A stretch of 64,000 bases of DNA from contig NZ_NOJY02000002.1 in NCBI RefSeq assembly GCF_002250835.2, positions 62,001-126,000 of the forward strand, in the 5' to 3' direction. Below are positions 1-9,838 of this stretch, piece by piece. Numbering within the stretch: the stretch's first letter is position 1; every line of letters begins with the position of its first letter. This stretch comes from Romboutsia weinsteinii (GTDB lineage: Bacteria > Bacillota > Clostridia > Peptostreptococcales > Peptostreptococcaceae). Position numbers and translations under genes: made by a program. The notes under the pieces are model-generated. The model was not told the DNA's origin, did no database searches, and was given only the letters and a program-made list of their open reading frames with translations.

Positions 1-189
1 ATAACCACTAAGCCCAAGCTTTTGAGCCAACCTTAATACTGTTGTCCTAGATACATTACACTTATCAGCAAGCGCATTTATACCAAGATTATAGCAACTC
101 TTTTTATTATTTAAGATATATTTTAAAATATGTAAATCATTTTGGTTTAAATTACTGTAATGCTTATTAATTAGCTCTTCTATTTTCAT
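1..189 (-). CDS. RpiR/MurR-family transcriptional regulator (partial, N-terminal part only)
   Basis: The reverse strand encodes 63 residues running off the window edge. They form the N-terminal helix-turn-helix domain of the RpiR family: a leader helix, then NALADKCNVSRTTVLRLAQKLGLSGY, matching the family pattern of a recognition helix with S-R/P-(S/T)-T-(V/I)-x-R. The sugar-phosphate-binding SIS domain would lie outside the window. The ATG at 187-189 has a GGGGGG Shine-Dalgarno 8 bases upstream. It lies downstream of the 6-phospho-alpha-glucosidase and alpha-glucoside PTS genes on the same strand, as in the Bacillus glv locus, so it is probably their sugar-phosphate-responsive regulator. A terminator separates it from the glucosidase gene, so it may have its own promoter. 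Confidence 0.85.
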   Translation of the reverse strand, partial: MKIEELINKHYSNLNQNDLHILKYILNNKKSCYNLGINALADKCNVSRTTVLRLAQKLGLSGY

Positions 190-310
190 CCTTTGTACCC
201 CCCAAATGAAAAAATATTCTTAAACTATATTGTATAACAAATCGGATAACAAGTAATCTAAATTTTCAAATTATTACTTTTAAGAGCTTTGTTCTCATAG
301 ATATACATAA

Positions 311-340
311 AAAGTACAAAACCAATAAATTTTGTACTTT
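311..340 (-). terminator. Intrinsic terminator after the 6-phospho-alpha-glucosidase gene
   Basis: Eleven-base inverted repeat AAAGTACAAAA / TTTTGTACTTT with an 8-base loop. Read on the minus strand it is followed by a T-rich stretch. It lies about 30 bases past the glucosidase stop codon. Confidence 0.75.
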
Positions 341-368
341 CTATATATATTAATTATTTAGCAAATTT

Positions 369-1736
<1,368 letters not shown>

Positions 1737-1818
1737 TTATATCCCCCTGATTTAATAATTTAATATATTTTTAAAATTAGTTTTTACTTTTTTATCTTAA
1801 TTAATTTATAACATCTTT

Positions 1819-1832
1819 AAATAACGCTTTCA
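1819..1832 (-). promoter_or_regulatory. cre-like box upstream of the 6-phospho-alpha-glucosidase gene
   Basis: Minus-strand TGAAAGCGTTATTT matches the CcpA consensus TGWAARCGYTWNCW at 13 of 14 positions, with the C at position 13 missing. The box sits 86 bases before the glvA start and is part of the control block that recurs before the PTS gene. Confidence 0.6.
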
Positions 1833-1874
1833 ATAAATCTGGTTCAAATTGGAAATACTCTTCCTATTTAGTAT

Positions 1875-1903
1875 TTTTTCACAGTACATGTGAAATTTCA
1901 CAT
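1875..1903 (-). promoter_or_regulatory. Operator-like TGTGAAA repeats, including a perfect 16-bp palindrome
   Basis: The plus strand shows TTTTTCACAGT (1875-1885), then the perfect palindrome ATGTGAAATTTCACAT (1888-1903), which ends 3 bases before the PTS stop codon. The two TTTCACA units are 19 bases apart. A similar pair lies before the PTS gene at the same distance from its cre. They are probably bound by the locus regulator; the RpiR protein is the first candidate (inference). Confidence 0.5.
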
Positions 1904-1906
1904 CAT

Positions 1907-3508
1907 CTACTTAGTTGTTGCAACTTCGCTTTCTTCCATCACTTTTTCAAATTCTTCTCTAAACTGTGGAACAGATAAACCAATTATTACTTGAATTGCT
2001 TTTCCATTTCTAGATAGACCATGAACACCTAGCTCTCTAAATTTATTGTCTGGAGCTATTATAGTTTCATCTATTACACTTAGACGAAGACGTGTTGCAC
2101 AGTTAGTTACATCTACTATATTATTTTTTCCACCTAATAATTCTAGTACTTTTGATGCTTTACTTTCTTTACTTACAGCAACATTATCTGATGCATCTGT
2201 TTGATTCTTTGCTTTAAAGTCTTCTTTGGTATATAGTTTTGCTTCTTCTGTATCATCTTCTCTACCAGGAGTTTTGAAATTAAACTTAAGTATCAGATAA
2301 CGGAATGTGAAGAAGTATATTGCTGTAAATGCTAACCCTATTCCTACTTGTAATAAATAAATTGAACCATGGTATTTACCTAGTGGTATCCAGTTAAGTG
2401 AAAGCCATTCTATTAATCCAGAGCCGAAGTTACCTACTACTCCAAATGTAAATGCTACTGCTGATAAAGTTGCTGCTAATAGCGCATGTACTACAAATAA
2501 TGCTGGTGCAACGAATAAAAATGTAAATTCTAAAGGTTCTGTAATACCTGCAACTACTGCTGTTAACACTGCTGGTATTACTAATCCTGCTACAACCTTT
2601 TTCTTCTCTGGTTTAGCTGTAGCAACAAAAGCTAACCCTATACCTATTGATCCAAATACTTTTGAAAGTCCATGAAGTGCAAACCCACCTTGAGGGAACA
2701 TTTCTTTTAAGCTTTGTGCTGTTGTCGCAAACTCAGATAAATGCAGTGGCCAATATGTTGCTATACCGCCTTCAACTACTGCTGGACCAAATATAAATGG
2801 TGTGTAAACAAAGTGATGTAATCCTGTTGGTATTAACAAACGTTCAAGTAATGTATATATCCATACTCCAAAAGTTCCTGAAGATGATAAAAATCCTTGC
2901 ATTGAATTTATTACCCCTTGTATCATTGGCCATACCCATGATGTTAATAAAGCTACAGGTATCATTACAAAGAAGGCAATCATGACAACTAATGAAGATC
3001 CTCTAAATATTCCTAAAAACTCTGGTAATTCTGTATCGAAAAATTTATTATGTAAGTAAACAACTATACTTGCTATTACTATCGAACCTATCATACCTGT
3101 ATCAAGTGTTTTGATACCCGCTATTGTAGTTAAGCCACTAAGTCCCCCAACCTCAGCTGTAAAATCTACTCCAAATTTAGGTCCCCACATAAAAAGTATT
3201 GCATTTACAAAGTAATTAAATGTTAAATATGTTACTAGTGCTTCTAAGCAAGCACGAGCATGTGCTTTTTTAGCTAAAGCAATTGGTAAACCTATTACAA
3301 ATAAAAGTGGTAACTGATTGAAACATGTCCATGCACCTTGTTCTATTAAGTAACATATTTGATACCATAGGCCATCAGGATTTGCTATTGAACCTACGAT
3401 ATCCTGATTTTTTAGTAAGCTCGTAAGACCTACCATTATCCCTGCAAAAGCAAATAATAATACCGGTGTAAACATTGCAGATCCAAAACGTTGAATCTTT
3501 TGCATCAT
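1907..3508 (-). CDS. PTS alpha-glucoside-specific EIICB component
   Basis: Membrane permease and phosphotransfer protein importing maltose or related alpha-glucosides as 6-phosphates. The N-terminal part, about 400 residues, is a EIIC domain of the glucose/glucoside superfamily with about ten hydrophobic segments; it contains the GITEPLEFTFLFVAP motif typical of these permeases. After a charged linker comes a C-terminal EIIB domain whose phosphocysteine lies in NCATRLR, 63 residues before the end. No EIIA domain is present, so phosphate must come from an EIIA encoded elsewhere. I chose the ATG at 3506-3508, 9 bases after GGGAG; an upstream in-frame ATG overlaps the Shine-Dalgarno. The matching GH4 phospho-glucosidase is immediately downstream. 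A perfect cre lies in the leader. Confidence 0.92.
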   Translation of the reverse strand: MMQKIQRFGSAMFTPVLLFAFAGIMVGLTSLLKNQDIVGSIANPDGLWYQICYLIEQGAWTCFNQLPLLFVIGLPIALAKKAHARACLEALVTYLTFNYFVNAILFMWGPKFGVDFTAEVGGLSGLTTIAGIKTLDTGMIGSIVIASIVVYLHNKFFDTELPEFLGIFRGSSLVVMIAFFVMIPVALLTSWVWPMIQGVINSMQGFLSSSGTFGVWIYTLLERLLIPTGLHHFVYTPFIFGPAVVEGGIATYWPLHLSEFATTAQSLKEMFPQGGFALHGLSKVFGSIGIGLAFVATAKPEKKKVVAGLVIPAVLTAVVAGITEPLEFTFLFVAPALFVVHALLAATLSAVAFTFGVVGNFGSGLIEWLSLNWIPLGKYHGSIYLLQVGIGLAFTAIYFFTFRYLILKFNFKTPGREDDTEEAKLYTKEDFKAKNQTDASDNVAVSKESKASKVLELLGGKNNIVDVTNCATRLRLSVIDETIIAPDNKFRELGVHGLSRNGKAIQVIIGLSVPQFREEFEKVMEESEVATTK

Positions 3509-3655
3509 ATAAACCATCTCCCTTTTTATCCAAACCTCTATGTTTTTATTAAGCTAAAATATGGCCCTTTAAGTGTTACTAAGACACTTATTCTACATAA
3601 GAGAAGTGAATTAAATTTTCTAATATAAGTTCTTAAGTAATTTATATCACGTTTC

Positions 3656-3669
3656 TGTTAACGTTTTCA
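3656..3669 (-). promoter_or_regulatory. cre (CcpA) site upstream of the alpha-glucoside PTS gene
   Basis: Minus-strand TGAAAACGTTAACA matches TGWAARCGYTWNCW at every position. It lies about 150 bases upstream of the EIICB start, so carbon catabolite control of the operon is likely. Confidence 0.75.
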
Positions 3670-3710
3670 ATAAATCATAATCAAACAGTTATTAATCCTA
3701 TATTATGTTT

Positions 3711-3741
3711 TTTTTCACAGTTTATGGAACTTTTTCACAGT
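3711..3741 (-). promoter_or_regulatory. Tandem TTTTTCACAGT operator-like repeats
   Basis: Two exact 11-base copies of TTTTTCACAGT on the plus strand at 3711-3721 and 3731-3741, spaced 20 bases (two helical turns), 42 bases from the cre. The same arrangement occurs at 1819-1903. The rest of the 3742-3959 stretch is AT-rich and holds the start region of the divergent gene at 3960; I see no further gene there. Confidence 0.5.
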
Positions 3742-3959
3742 TGTTTTATTGCAATATAATATAATCATACTATGCTGATTTAGACCTAACATACACATCT
3801 TTTTCTTTTATCACCAAGTTTGTTCATGTACATTATTATATTAATCTTCTTTTATATATTAATAAATTAATCGTATTTCAAAATACTTGTTTTTATTGTA
3901 AATTAAATATTATTAAACTACAATTTACAATAAATATAATACTTAGGGGGATATTTATA

Positions 3960-4580
3960 ATGGATAAATATATCGGCCTCATTATAAAAAATCAAGATGA
4001 TAAGATACTTTTATACGAAGGTAATTATTATATAAGGATGTTAGTAAAAGATGATGATGATATAGATTTATTAATATCAAAAAAGCTTATAGATGTAGTT
4101 GAGCAGAGTAAATATAGGATAGTTAAGATTTATAATAACTTTGTGCTTTATGGTCATCAGGAAATAACTATGTACTTAGTTGAGGTAGGAGTATTTCATA
4201 ATGAATTTGATTTTATGGATATATGTGAACTTTTAGATGTGTTGCATAATACACCATCGAGAGATTTCTTTGAAGAAAATTTTGTTCGTTATGATAAGTA
4301 TAAGGGTACAGTTTATTCTGCTTTATCTTTACTTACGGCAATATTAATATTTGTAGATTTATATCTTAGCTCTCATCAAATATTACCTAGAAACTCAATA
4401 GTTGCTAGTATCATAGGTATAATATTTATATTTGCAGTAGTGATAAGGCTGCTAGCTCCGAAGTTAACTTATAAAATAATTAAATATAATATAGACTATA
4501 AACGTATAAATAAGATTATAGACTCTACCTTTTTTATATTAGCTATAGTATACTTTGCCAAAGTTTTTATAATAAAATAA
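3960..4580 (+). CDS. Hypothetical membrane protein
   Basis: I do not recognise this 206-residue protein. The first 115 residues are soluble and acidic, with a DDDDIDLL stretch near 34. The C-terminal part has three hydrophobic segments (about 119-136, 147-165 and 190-204), with KR-rich loops between the last two, suggesting a cytoplasmic sensor-like domain attached to a small membrane anchor. The ATG follows AGGGGG by 9 bases. It diverges from the alpha-glucoside PTS operon and is followed by a bidirectional terminator, so it is probably monocistronic. No function can be assigned. Confidence 0.7.
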   Translation: MDKYIGLIIKNQDDKILLYEGNYYIRMLVKDDDDIDLLISKKLIDVVEQSKYRIVKIYNNFVLYGHQEITMYLVEVGVFHNEFDFMDICELLDVLHNTPSRDFFEENFVRYDKYKGTVYSALSLLTAILIFVDLYLSSHQILPRNSIVASIIGIIFIFAVVIRLLAPKLTYKIIKYNIDYKRINKIIDSTFFILAIVYFAKVFIIK

Positions 4581-4625
4581 TATCACACAGTAGTCTAATT
4601 ATTTAAAGTATAATTTCTTTATAAT

Positions 4626-4663
4626 AAAAAGTAGTAATAATATCAAAATTATTACTACTTTTT
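4626..4663. terminator. Bidirectional intrinsic terminator
   Basis: Perfect 16-base inverted repeat AAAAAGTAGTAATAAT / ATTATTACTACTTTTT around a 6-base loop, between the convergent genes ending at 4580 and 4667. Confidence 0.85.
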
Positions 4664-4666
4664 ATA

Positions 4667-4933
4667 TTAGTTATAGTTATAAGCACAGCAGTTTGCTGGG
4701 TTCATATATTGATTTCTATTTCCTTGATTAGGTGTATTTGAATCATTGTTATTATCTAAATTTTGATATTGAGTTGTTTCTTGGTTTATTACTTTAAAAG
4801 TAGATTCAGCATTTACTCTATTGTTTAAATCTACATCTGATACATTTGTATTTCTCTCATTAGCAAATGATGTCATGCTCATTGCCCCTATTACTAATCC
4901 CATACCTAGTGTTCCTATTATTATTTTTTTCAT
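4667..4933 (-). CDS. Small secreted protein of unknown function
   Basis: Short protein (88 residues from the ATG at 4931-4933) with a clear signal peptide: MKK, a hydrophobic core IIIGTLGMGLVIGAMSMTS and a likely cleavage after SFA. The mature part is about 65 residues, Asn/Gln-rich, acidic to neutral, and ends in PANCCAYNYN with a vicinal cysteine pair. The chosen ATG lies 8 bases after GGAAG; the GTG three codons upstream overlaps that site. It diverges from an ECF sigma factor operon with a 160-base shared promoter region, so it might be a target of that system (inference). No family recognised. Confidence 0.65.
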   Translation of the reverse strand: MKKIIIGTLGMGLVIGAMSMTSFANERNTNVSDVDLNNRVNAESTFKVINQETTQYQNLDNNNDSNTPNQGNRNQYMNPANCCAYNYN

Positions 4934-5095
4934 ATAAGCCACTTCCTTTTTATAGATTTATTTTCTAAACTTATATTACAAAGAAATTATGAATAAATTA
5001 TGAAATAAAAAATATTTTTTTATAGAAGGTGACAGGATACTATATTTATTTACGTATTAGTTAGTGTAAAAGCTTTTACAGAGGGAGGTAACAAC

Positions 5096-5617
5096 TTGCA
5101 AGACGAGTTAATAATTAAATATATAAAAAAGAAAAAAGAAATTGGTATGGAAATGTTAATAGATAATTACAGAGGTATTATAACCGTTATAGCTAGAAAA
5201 TACTTAGGGGTATTAATTAATTATGAGGATGAATGTGTAAGCGATATACTTCTATCTGTATGGGATAATATTAAAAGTTTTGATGCAGGTAAAAACAGCC
5301 TTAAAAATTGGATTTGTGCTATATCTAAATACAAGGCAATAGATTATAAAAGAAAGTATGTATCAAAGATAGATACTGTTGATATTAGTGACAGTATTTA
5401 TTATATAGATACTGAGCTTATTAAGTCCGAAATAGAAGAAGAAATAAATGAGATACTTAGTCATTTAAATAATCGGGATAGAGAACTTTTTATTAAGCAT
5501 TATTTAGAAGGTGAAGAACTAGAAAAAATAGCGCTAAAAAATAATACAAGTGTATCAAGCCTATATAACCGATTATCTAGAGGCAGAAAAAAAATCCGAA
5601 AAAGTGTATGTAAGTAA
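5096..5617 (+). CDS. ECF-type RNA polymerase sigma factor
   Basis: Sigma-70 family factor of 173 residues. Region 2 is seen around 15-85 (YEDECVSDILLSVWDNIKSFDAGKNSLKNWICAISKYKAIDYKRK, the -10 recognition and core-binding part). Region 4 covers about 115-170 (LNNRDRELFIKHYLEGEELEKIALKNNTSVSSLYNRLSRGRKKIRK, the -35 helix-turn-helix). The start is TTG, 6 bases after GGGAGGT; there is no nearby ATG with a better site. The next gene, 12 bases downstream, encodes a DUF4179 membrane protein, the usual anti-sigma-like partner. Upstream, TGACAG and CGTATT 17 bases apart look like a weak ECF promoter, which would allow autoregulation. Confidence 0.88.
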   Translation: MQDELIIKYIKKKKEIGMEMLIDNYRGIITVIARKYLGVLINYEDECVSDILLSVWDNIKSFDAGKNSLKNWICAISKYKAIDYKRKYVSKIDTVDISDSIYYIDTELIKSEIEEEINEILSHLNNRDRELFIKHYLEGEELEKIALKNNTSVSSLYNRLSRGRKKIRKSVCK

Positions 5618-5629
5618 GGAGCTTATAAT

Positions 5630-6796
5630 ATGAGAGATACTTTTAAAATATTAAATGATGTGAAAGTTGATATAGATGAATATAAAGAAGTAAAATTTGA
5701 TGATAATACTGAACTAAAGAAAAAAATGAAAAAACAGATTAAATCTAGAGATATAAAATATAAAAGAGGTATAGCTATTGCTTCCTTAGCACTTGTACTA
5801 GGAAGTGGATTTATAATGAATGAAAAAGCGTGGGCTAATGTAAAAAACATATGGTATACACTCAGTCAAGTATCTAGTAATAAAGAAAATGAAATAAAAG
5901 ACTCCAAGTACAATATAAATAAAGTTATATCAGATAAAAATGTAGACATTCTTTTTAGAAATATTATACTTGATGACCACAATCTTATAATAGATATGAA
6001 TATTGATGATAGTAGATTTGATCCACGTGTTGATTTTACTAAAAAACAACACGAAGAATGGTATGTAGATAAATGGTCTGATAAAGAAACTACATTATCA
6101 TTAGGTGCCGATAGTATTGATATACATGTTGATGGTAAGAAATTATCAGATTTCGGTATGTCCTCTGCTCCAGAATCTACCGATAGAAAATCAGATAATA
6201 CAACGGATGTTTTAGCCTACCAATCTATTGGTACTATAGGTAGTGATGATGATGAATATTATAGAGAGATAGATGAAAATCAATTTCCACATAAAATAGA
6301 AAATGACAAAATCTATAATTTAAAAATCACTGTAAAAAAAATACATATTTCTCATTATAGTGTAGATGATAAAGGTCAACCTATTGCTTATGGTGGTGCA
6401 ATAAGAGGTAATTGGACCTTAGATTTAGATATTAAGGGCAAGGATTTAAAGAATCAAACTATTACCTATGATATAAATAAAAATATCGAGTTAGATATTG
6501 AAAATGAACTAGTAAATCTTAATCTAGAGAATTTAAAAATATCTCCACTAAAATTAAAACTAAATTATAAATTGGATAAAGACGTAAATTGTTTTACTCA
6601 GTTTAAAGTATTAAATGATAAAGGAGAAGAATATCAAAAAGAGTCGGTGTCAGGAAGTAAGTATGTAAAAGCTGAATATGGTAATATCTTTAATGACACA
6701 AAATATGTTATATTAATCCCATTTATCGAAGATTTTGCTACTAGTAAAATAACAGAATTTAAGGATAAATCAATAAAGATATTACTTGATAAATAA
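5630..6796 (+). CDS. DUF4179 domain protein, probable anti-sigma factor
   Basis: Protein of 388 residues, cotranscribed with the ECF sigma factor 12 bases upstream. Residues 1-43 are cytoplasmic and charged, a single membrane helix runs at about 44-62 (RGIAIASLALVLGSGFIMNEKAWA), and the remainder is an extracytoplasmic beta-rich region with the DUF4179 immunoglobulin-like part and a C-terminal half like that of the paralogue at 31222. This topology (short inside domain, one helix, large outside sensor) fits an anti-sigma factor holding the sigma factor at the membrane; that role is inferred from family and context. A terminator follows. Confidence 0.8.
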   Translation: MRDTFKILNDVKVDIDEYKEVKFDDNTELKKKMKKQIKSRDIKYKRGIAIASLALVLGSGFIMNEKAWANVKNIWYTLSQVSSNKENEIKDSKYNINKVISDKNVDILFRNIILDDHNLIIDMNIDDSRFDPRVDFTKKQHEEWYVDKWSDKETTLSLGADSIDIHVDGKKLSDFGMSSAPESTDRKSDNTTDVLAYQSIGTIGSDDDEYYREIDENQFPHKIENDKIYNLKITVKKIHISHYSVDDKGQPIAYGGAIRGNWTLDLDIKGKDLKNQTITYDINKNIELDIENELVNLNLENLKISPLKLKLNYKLDKDVNCFTQFKVLNDKGEEYQKESVSGSKYVKAEYGNIFNDTKYVILIPFIEDFATSKITEFKDKSIKILLDK

Positions 6797-6804
6797 CACA
6801 AACT

Positions 6805-6848
6805 AAGGCTATAGTCTCTATTTCAAAGATTATAGCCTTTCTCTTTTT
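6805..6848 (+). terminator. Intrinsic terminator of the ECF sigma/DUF4179 operon
   Basis: AAGGCTATA / TATAGCCTT stem with an internal loop, then a T-rich tail ending in TTTTT. Confidence 0.8.
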
Positions 6849-6941
6849 AATAATTATTTTATATAATAATATCTATTTCTATCTTAATAAATTACTATAT
6901 AAGCTTTTTAACGCCTATGTAAGCTCATCTAATAAAATCTA

Positions 6942-7493
6942 CTATAACTTAAAATACTTGAAGTTTTCTATAGTTTCCCTTAAGTCATTTTCATCTTCAA
7001 AAATATCAAGATACTCCGCAATCTCAATAGCAAAATCTACATACCCATTAGGTCTTGCTGTAATAATATTTTCATCTCTAGATACATTTTCATTAATTAA
7101 TGTAGAGTTTTTTAAGATAAAGTTATCATTCATATTAAGGTTCGAAGTATACCTCTTATTATCAAGTATACCTGCTTGTGCTAAGTGTATAACCCCTGAA
7201 CATATTGCACCTATTAGTTTCTTATCTTCGTTTAACTTAACAAGTACTTCTTTTAATTCCTTACAGTTAAATAATTCATCTGGATCTCCACCTGGTATTA
7301 TCAACGCTTCTACATCTTCTAAATTTACGTCCTTTAAAGCAATATCTGGTTTTATGCAAAATCCCTCGAAAGATTTTATTATATCTTCTTTCAGTCCTAC
7401 TGCTACTATCTCCCCTTTTGTTTTAACAAAATAATTCGCTAAAATAACTTCAAACTCTGTAAAACCCTCATAAATTAATACATGTACTTTCAT
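6942..7493 (-). CDS. DJ-1/PfpI family protein
   Basis: Cytoplasmic class I glutamine amidotransferase-like protein of the DJ-1/ThiJ/PfpI superfamily, 183 residues. It has the N-terminal beta strand KVHVLIYEGFTEFE, a LIIPGG strand, and the nucleophile elbow AICSGVIHLAQAG with the conserved cysteine. Members include chaperones, deglycases and transcription-linked sensors; the exact activity cannot be told. The ATG at 7491-7493 follows AGGAGGG by 5 bases, so six residues of the longer open frame are not used. It stands alone between two other units. Confidence 0.85.
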   Translation of the reverse strand: MKVHVLIYEGFTEFEVILANYFVKTKGEIVAVGLKEDIIKSFEGFCIKPDIALKDVNLEDVEALIIPGGDPDELFNCKELKEVLVKLNEDKKLIGAICSGVIHLAQAGILDNKRYTSNLNMNDNFILKNSTLINENVSRDENIITARPNGYVDFAIEIAEYLDIFEDENDLRETIENFKYFKL

Positions 7494-7754
7494 AAGCCCT
7501 CCTATGAACATAAATACTTAATTAATTAAAAATTACATCTAATAGTATATATATTTCGTTTAAAGCCCCCTTTTTTAAGTCAAACTACTTCTAAAAATGA
7601 AAATTAAATCATATTATATCTATTTAATAATATGATTTATAAATAAATAGCATTCTCTAAATTTCTGTATGTATATACTAAAAATTTATTCTAGTTTAAT
7701 TATAGCTGACTAATGGTGAATATAGTGTATTTTTGTAAATATTGTTTAGATTAT

Positions 7755-7793
7755 AAAAAGCTTCTAAGTAGCTTATCTACCTAGAAGCTTTTT
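7755..7793 (-). terminator. Intrinsic terminator after the CwlC-like amidase gene
   Basis: Twelve-base inverted repeat AAAAAGCTTCTA / TAGAAGCTTTTT, T-run in the minus direction, 6 bases past the stop codon. The 7494-7754 stretch beyond it holds no gene I can see. Confidence 0.85.
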
Positions 7794-7798
7794 AATTA

Positions 7799-8656
7799 TT
7801 ATTTATTATAAACTGCTACAAAAGCATCGTATCCTTTTTTCTTAAGCACATTTACTTGCCTTTGTGCATTATTCTTATCATTGTAACTTCCTGCAATTAC
7901 TCTATGATAATTTTTTCCATCTTTTGCAAATACATCAATAAAAGCATCCATTCCCATTTCCTTTAATTCTTCAACCTTTTTGGCTGCTACTCCTTTATAA
8001 ATATAGCTTCCTGCTACAGTTCTATAAAATGTACTCTTATTTTCTATGGGGGACTCTTCTTTTTCATATTTTATTCCAAAGTAATTGCAGATTGCTTTTA
8101 CAGTAGCTTCTGACATATTATCTTTATTATTTTTAAGAAGTGCTAAATCTTCTCTATTAGTATAAAAAGCATATTCTATTAATATAGAAGGCATTGAAGT
8201 CTTATAGATTACAGTAAAGTTTGCCGTTTTAACACCTCTATTAAGTGCTTTATTATCTATACCTTTAAGAGTTGAGAATATTTCATCTTGAACAAACCTT
8301 GCAGCTGTCTTAGAATTTGTACTAGCATTACTTGCTACATAAGTCTCTGTTCCTCTAGCACTTGTAAACTCAGTTAGATGTGCATTTGCATGAATGGATA
8401 CAAATAAGCTTGTAGGCTTTCCTTGCTTTTGCCAGTATGAGTTTGCAAGATTACATCTTGTGCTAAGACCTATTTCGTCTTTTCCTGATGGACTTGGATT
8501 AGTTAAGTATACGCTTATTCCATGACTTTCTAATCTTGGCTTTATTTTATACTGCATGGCATTGTTAAAATCCCATTCTCTTAGTGATTTATCTGGTGAT
8601 TGCTTACCCTGTACCTTTTCATTATGACCAGAGTCAAGTATTACTAGATATTTCAT
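7799..8656 (-). CDS. N-acetylmuramoyl-L-alanine amidase with SPOR-like repeats (CwlC-like)
   Basis: Zinc amidase that cleaves the bond between N-acetylmuramic acid and the stem peptide. The Amidase_3 domain spans about 1-195 with metal and catalytic residues H11 (SGH), E27 (REWDF), H89 (SIHANAH) and E161 (IEYAFYTN). Residues from about 208 hold two SPOR-type peptidoglycan-binding repeats (YRTVAGSY..., YHRVIAGSY...). There is no signal peptide. That combination matches Bacillus CwlC, the autolysin made in the mother cell to lyse it, and also clostridial phage endolysins. No phage genes are near, and a sigma-K-like promoter lies upstream, so the sporulation role is preferred (inference). The ATG follows AGAGGAG. 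Confidence 0.88.
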   Translation of the reverse strand: MKYLVILDSGHNEKVQGKQSPDKSLREWDFNNAMQYKIKPRLESHGISVYLTNPSPSGKDEIGLSTRCNLANSYWQKQGKPTSLFVSIHANAHLTEFTSARGTETYVASNASTNSKTAARFVQDEIFSTLKGIDNKALNRGVKTANFTVIYKTSMPSILIEYAFYTNREDLALLKNNKDNMSEATVKAICNYFGIKYEKEESPIENKSTFYRTVAGSYIYKGVAAKKVEELKEMGMDAFIDVFAKDGKNYHRVIAGSYNDKNNAQRQVNVLKKKGYDAFVAVYNK

Positions 8657-8715
8657 TAATATATCTCCTCTTTATTTTTATACAAATTGAACTAAAAAAA
8701 CTTTTAGTTCTACAA

Positions 8716-8742
8716 TATTTTATGTTTTTAATCTTCAATGTG
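8716..8742 (-). promoter_or_regulatory. Possible sigma-K-type promoter for the CwlC-like amidase
   Basis: Minus strand shows CACA, 14 bases, then CATAAAATA, close to the sigma-K pattern (ACA, about 15 bases, CATANNNTA). It lies 60 bases upstream of the start codon, and a GAACTAAAA / TTTTAGTTC hairpin sits in the leader. Confidence 0.4.
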
Positions 8743-8822
8743 ATACAGTTTTTATTATATTAATCCTATTGTATAACCTAGCATATTATAAGAGTCAATA
8801 TATAATTTTGAGTATATAAAAA

Positions 8823-8847
8823 AGTAGGAAGATTTATTCTTCCTACT
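8823..8847 (-). terminator. Intrinsic terminator after the gene at 8871-9629
   Basis: Ten-base perfect stem AGTAGGAAGA / TCTTCCTACT with a TTTAT loop, followed on the minus strand by TTTTTT. Confidence 0.8.
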
Positions 8848-8870
8848 AATAATATAAATAAGCTCATATA

Positions 8871-9629
8871 TTAACTTATTGCTTTTTCATTTCCAATAAA
8901 TTTGTTAATCATTTCTCCAGAAGAGGTATCAAAATCAATTACATATTCACCTCTTATATTTACTCCGTATATATTTTTGCCTTTGTATGATCCTGTTACT
9001 GTACATATAGTTCTATCATGATTATATTCGTATGTAGAACCTTGCATACGATGTAGTGAACTCTCTATATTTTCTTTAACATATTTCTTTGCTTCACTTT
9101 TGTATTTTTCTGCCATATTCTCATCTTGAATATCTATTATAGCTTGTTCTACATCTTTGTTAAACTTTATTACTTCTTCATCTATAATATCGTACTTTTC
9201 AATTTCTGAGTCTGTTAGTACAACTCCATCTTCAACATTGCTACCATTTTTTATCTCTTTTTTAAGTCTAGATTTAGCTTTTAATACATTAGCTCTTTCT
9301 TTTTCATATGTTTTCTTATCTGCTTCTTCTTGCTTTTGTTGATCTATTATTGCTTGTTGTTCTTGCTTTATTTTTTGCTCTTTGTCATATTCTTTTGATG
9401 AATTAATAAAATATATAGGCGTTACAACAAGTAACAATACAGCAGCTATTATTGCTATTATATTTTTCCCATCACCTAGAAAATCTTTAGTACTTTTGTA
9501 CTGTCCTTTTGATTTAAGTAAAAATCTTACTACAATTACTGATAAAACACACCAAACTACAAACATTCCTAAAGCTATTATTGCCGAAATTAAAAATAAA
9601 CCTAATAAGAATTTAAACATTTTTTTCAT
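8871..9629 (-). CDS. Hypothetical membrane protein with coiled coil
   Basis: Not recognised. From the ATG at 9627-9629 the protein has 253 residues: two hydrophobic segments (about 5-31 and 54-73), a charged helical stretch at about 80-125 rich in K/E/Q (KEQKIKQEQQAIIDQQKQEEADKKTYEKE) that looks like a coiled coil, and a C-terminal globular part ending in beta strands (YNHDRTICTVTGSYKGKNIYGVNIRGEYVIDFD). The latter resembles small secreted domains found in many clostridial lipoproteins. The start was chosen for its spacing of 10 bases from AAAGG. Single gene with its own terminator; function unknown. Confidence 0.65.
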   Translation of the reverse strand: MKKMFKFLLGLFLISAIIALGMFVVWCVLSVIVVRFLLKSKGQYKSTKDFLGDGKNIIAIIAAVLLLVVTPIYFINSSKEYDKEQKIKQEQQAIIDQQKQEEADKKTYEKERANVLKAKSRLKKEIKNGSNVEDGVVLTDSEIEKYDIIDEEVIKFNKDVEQAIIDIQDENMAEKYKSEAKKYVKENIESSLHRMQGSTYEYNHDRTICTVTGSYKGKNIYGVNIRGEYVIDFDTSSGEMINKFIGNEKAIS

Positions 9630-9799
9630 TTTTACTATACCTTTCAAAGTCAAATTTGATACATTCTTTATATATATTTATAATATTATCATTTAGGCAT
9701 TTCATTGTAAATAAAATGTAGTTTTATATACAATGCTGTAACTTTTCGTCGGCATTATATTATTTTTCCAGTAAAATCTAATAAAATAATCATAAAAAT

Positions 9800-9822
9800 A
9801 GAAAGCCAAATTATGGCTTTCT
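9800..9822 (-). terminator. Intrinsic terminator after the MerR regulator gene
   Basis: Stem AGAAAGCC / GGCTTTCT with a 7-base loop and a T-rich tail on the minus strand. Confidence 0.75.
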
Positions 9823-9838
9823 CGTTAATTAATTTTTA

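Noticed and set aside
7799..8656. Prophage remnant suggested by the endolysin-like amidase
   Set aside because: No holin, tail, integrase or attachment repeat nearby; CwlC gives a better match in domain order.
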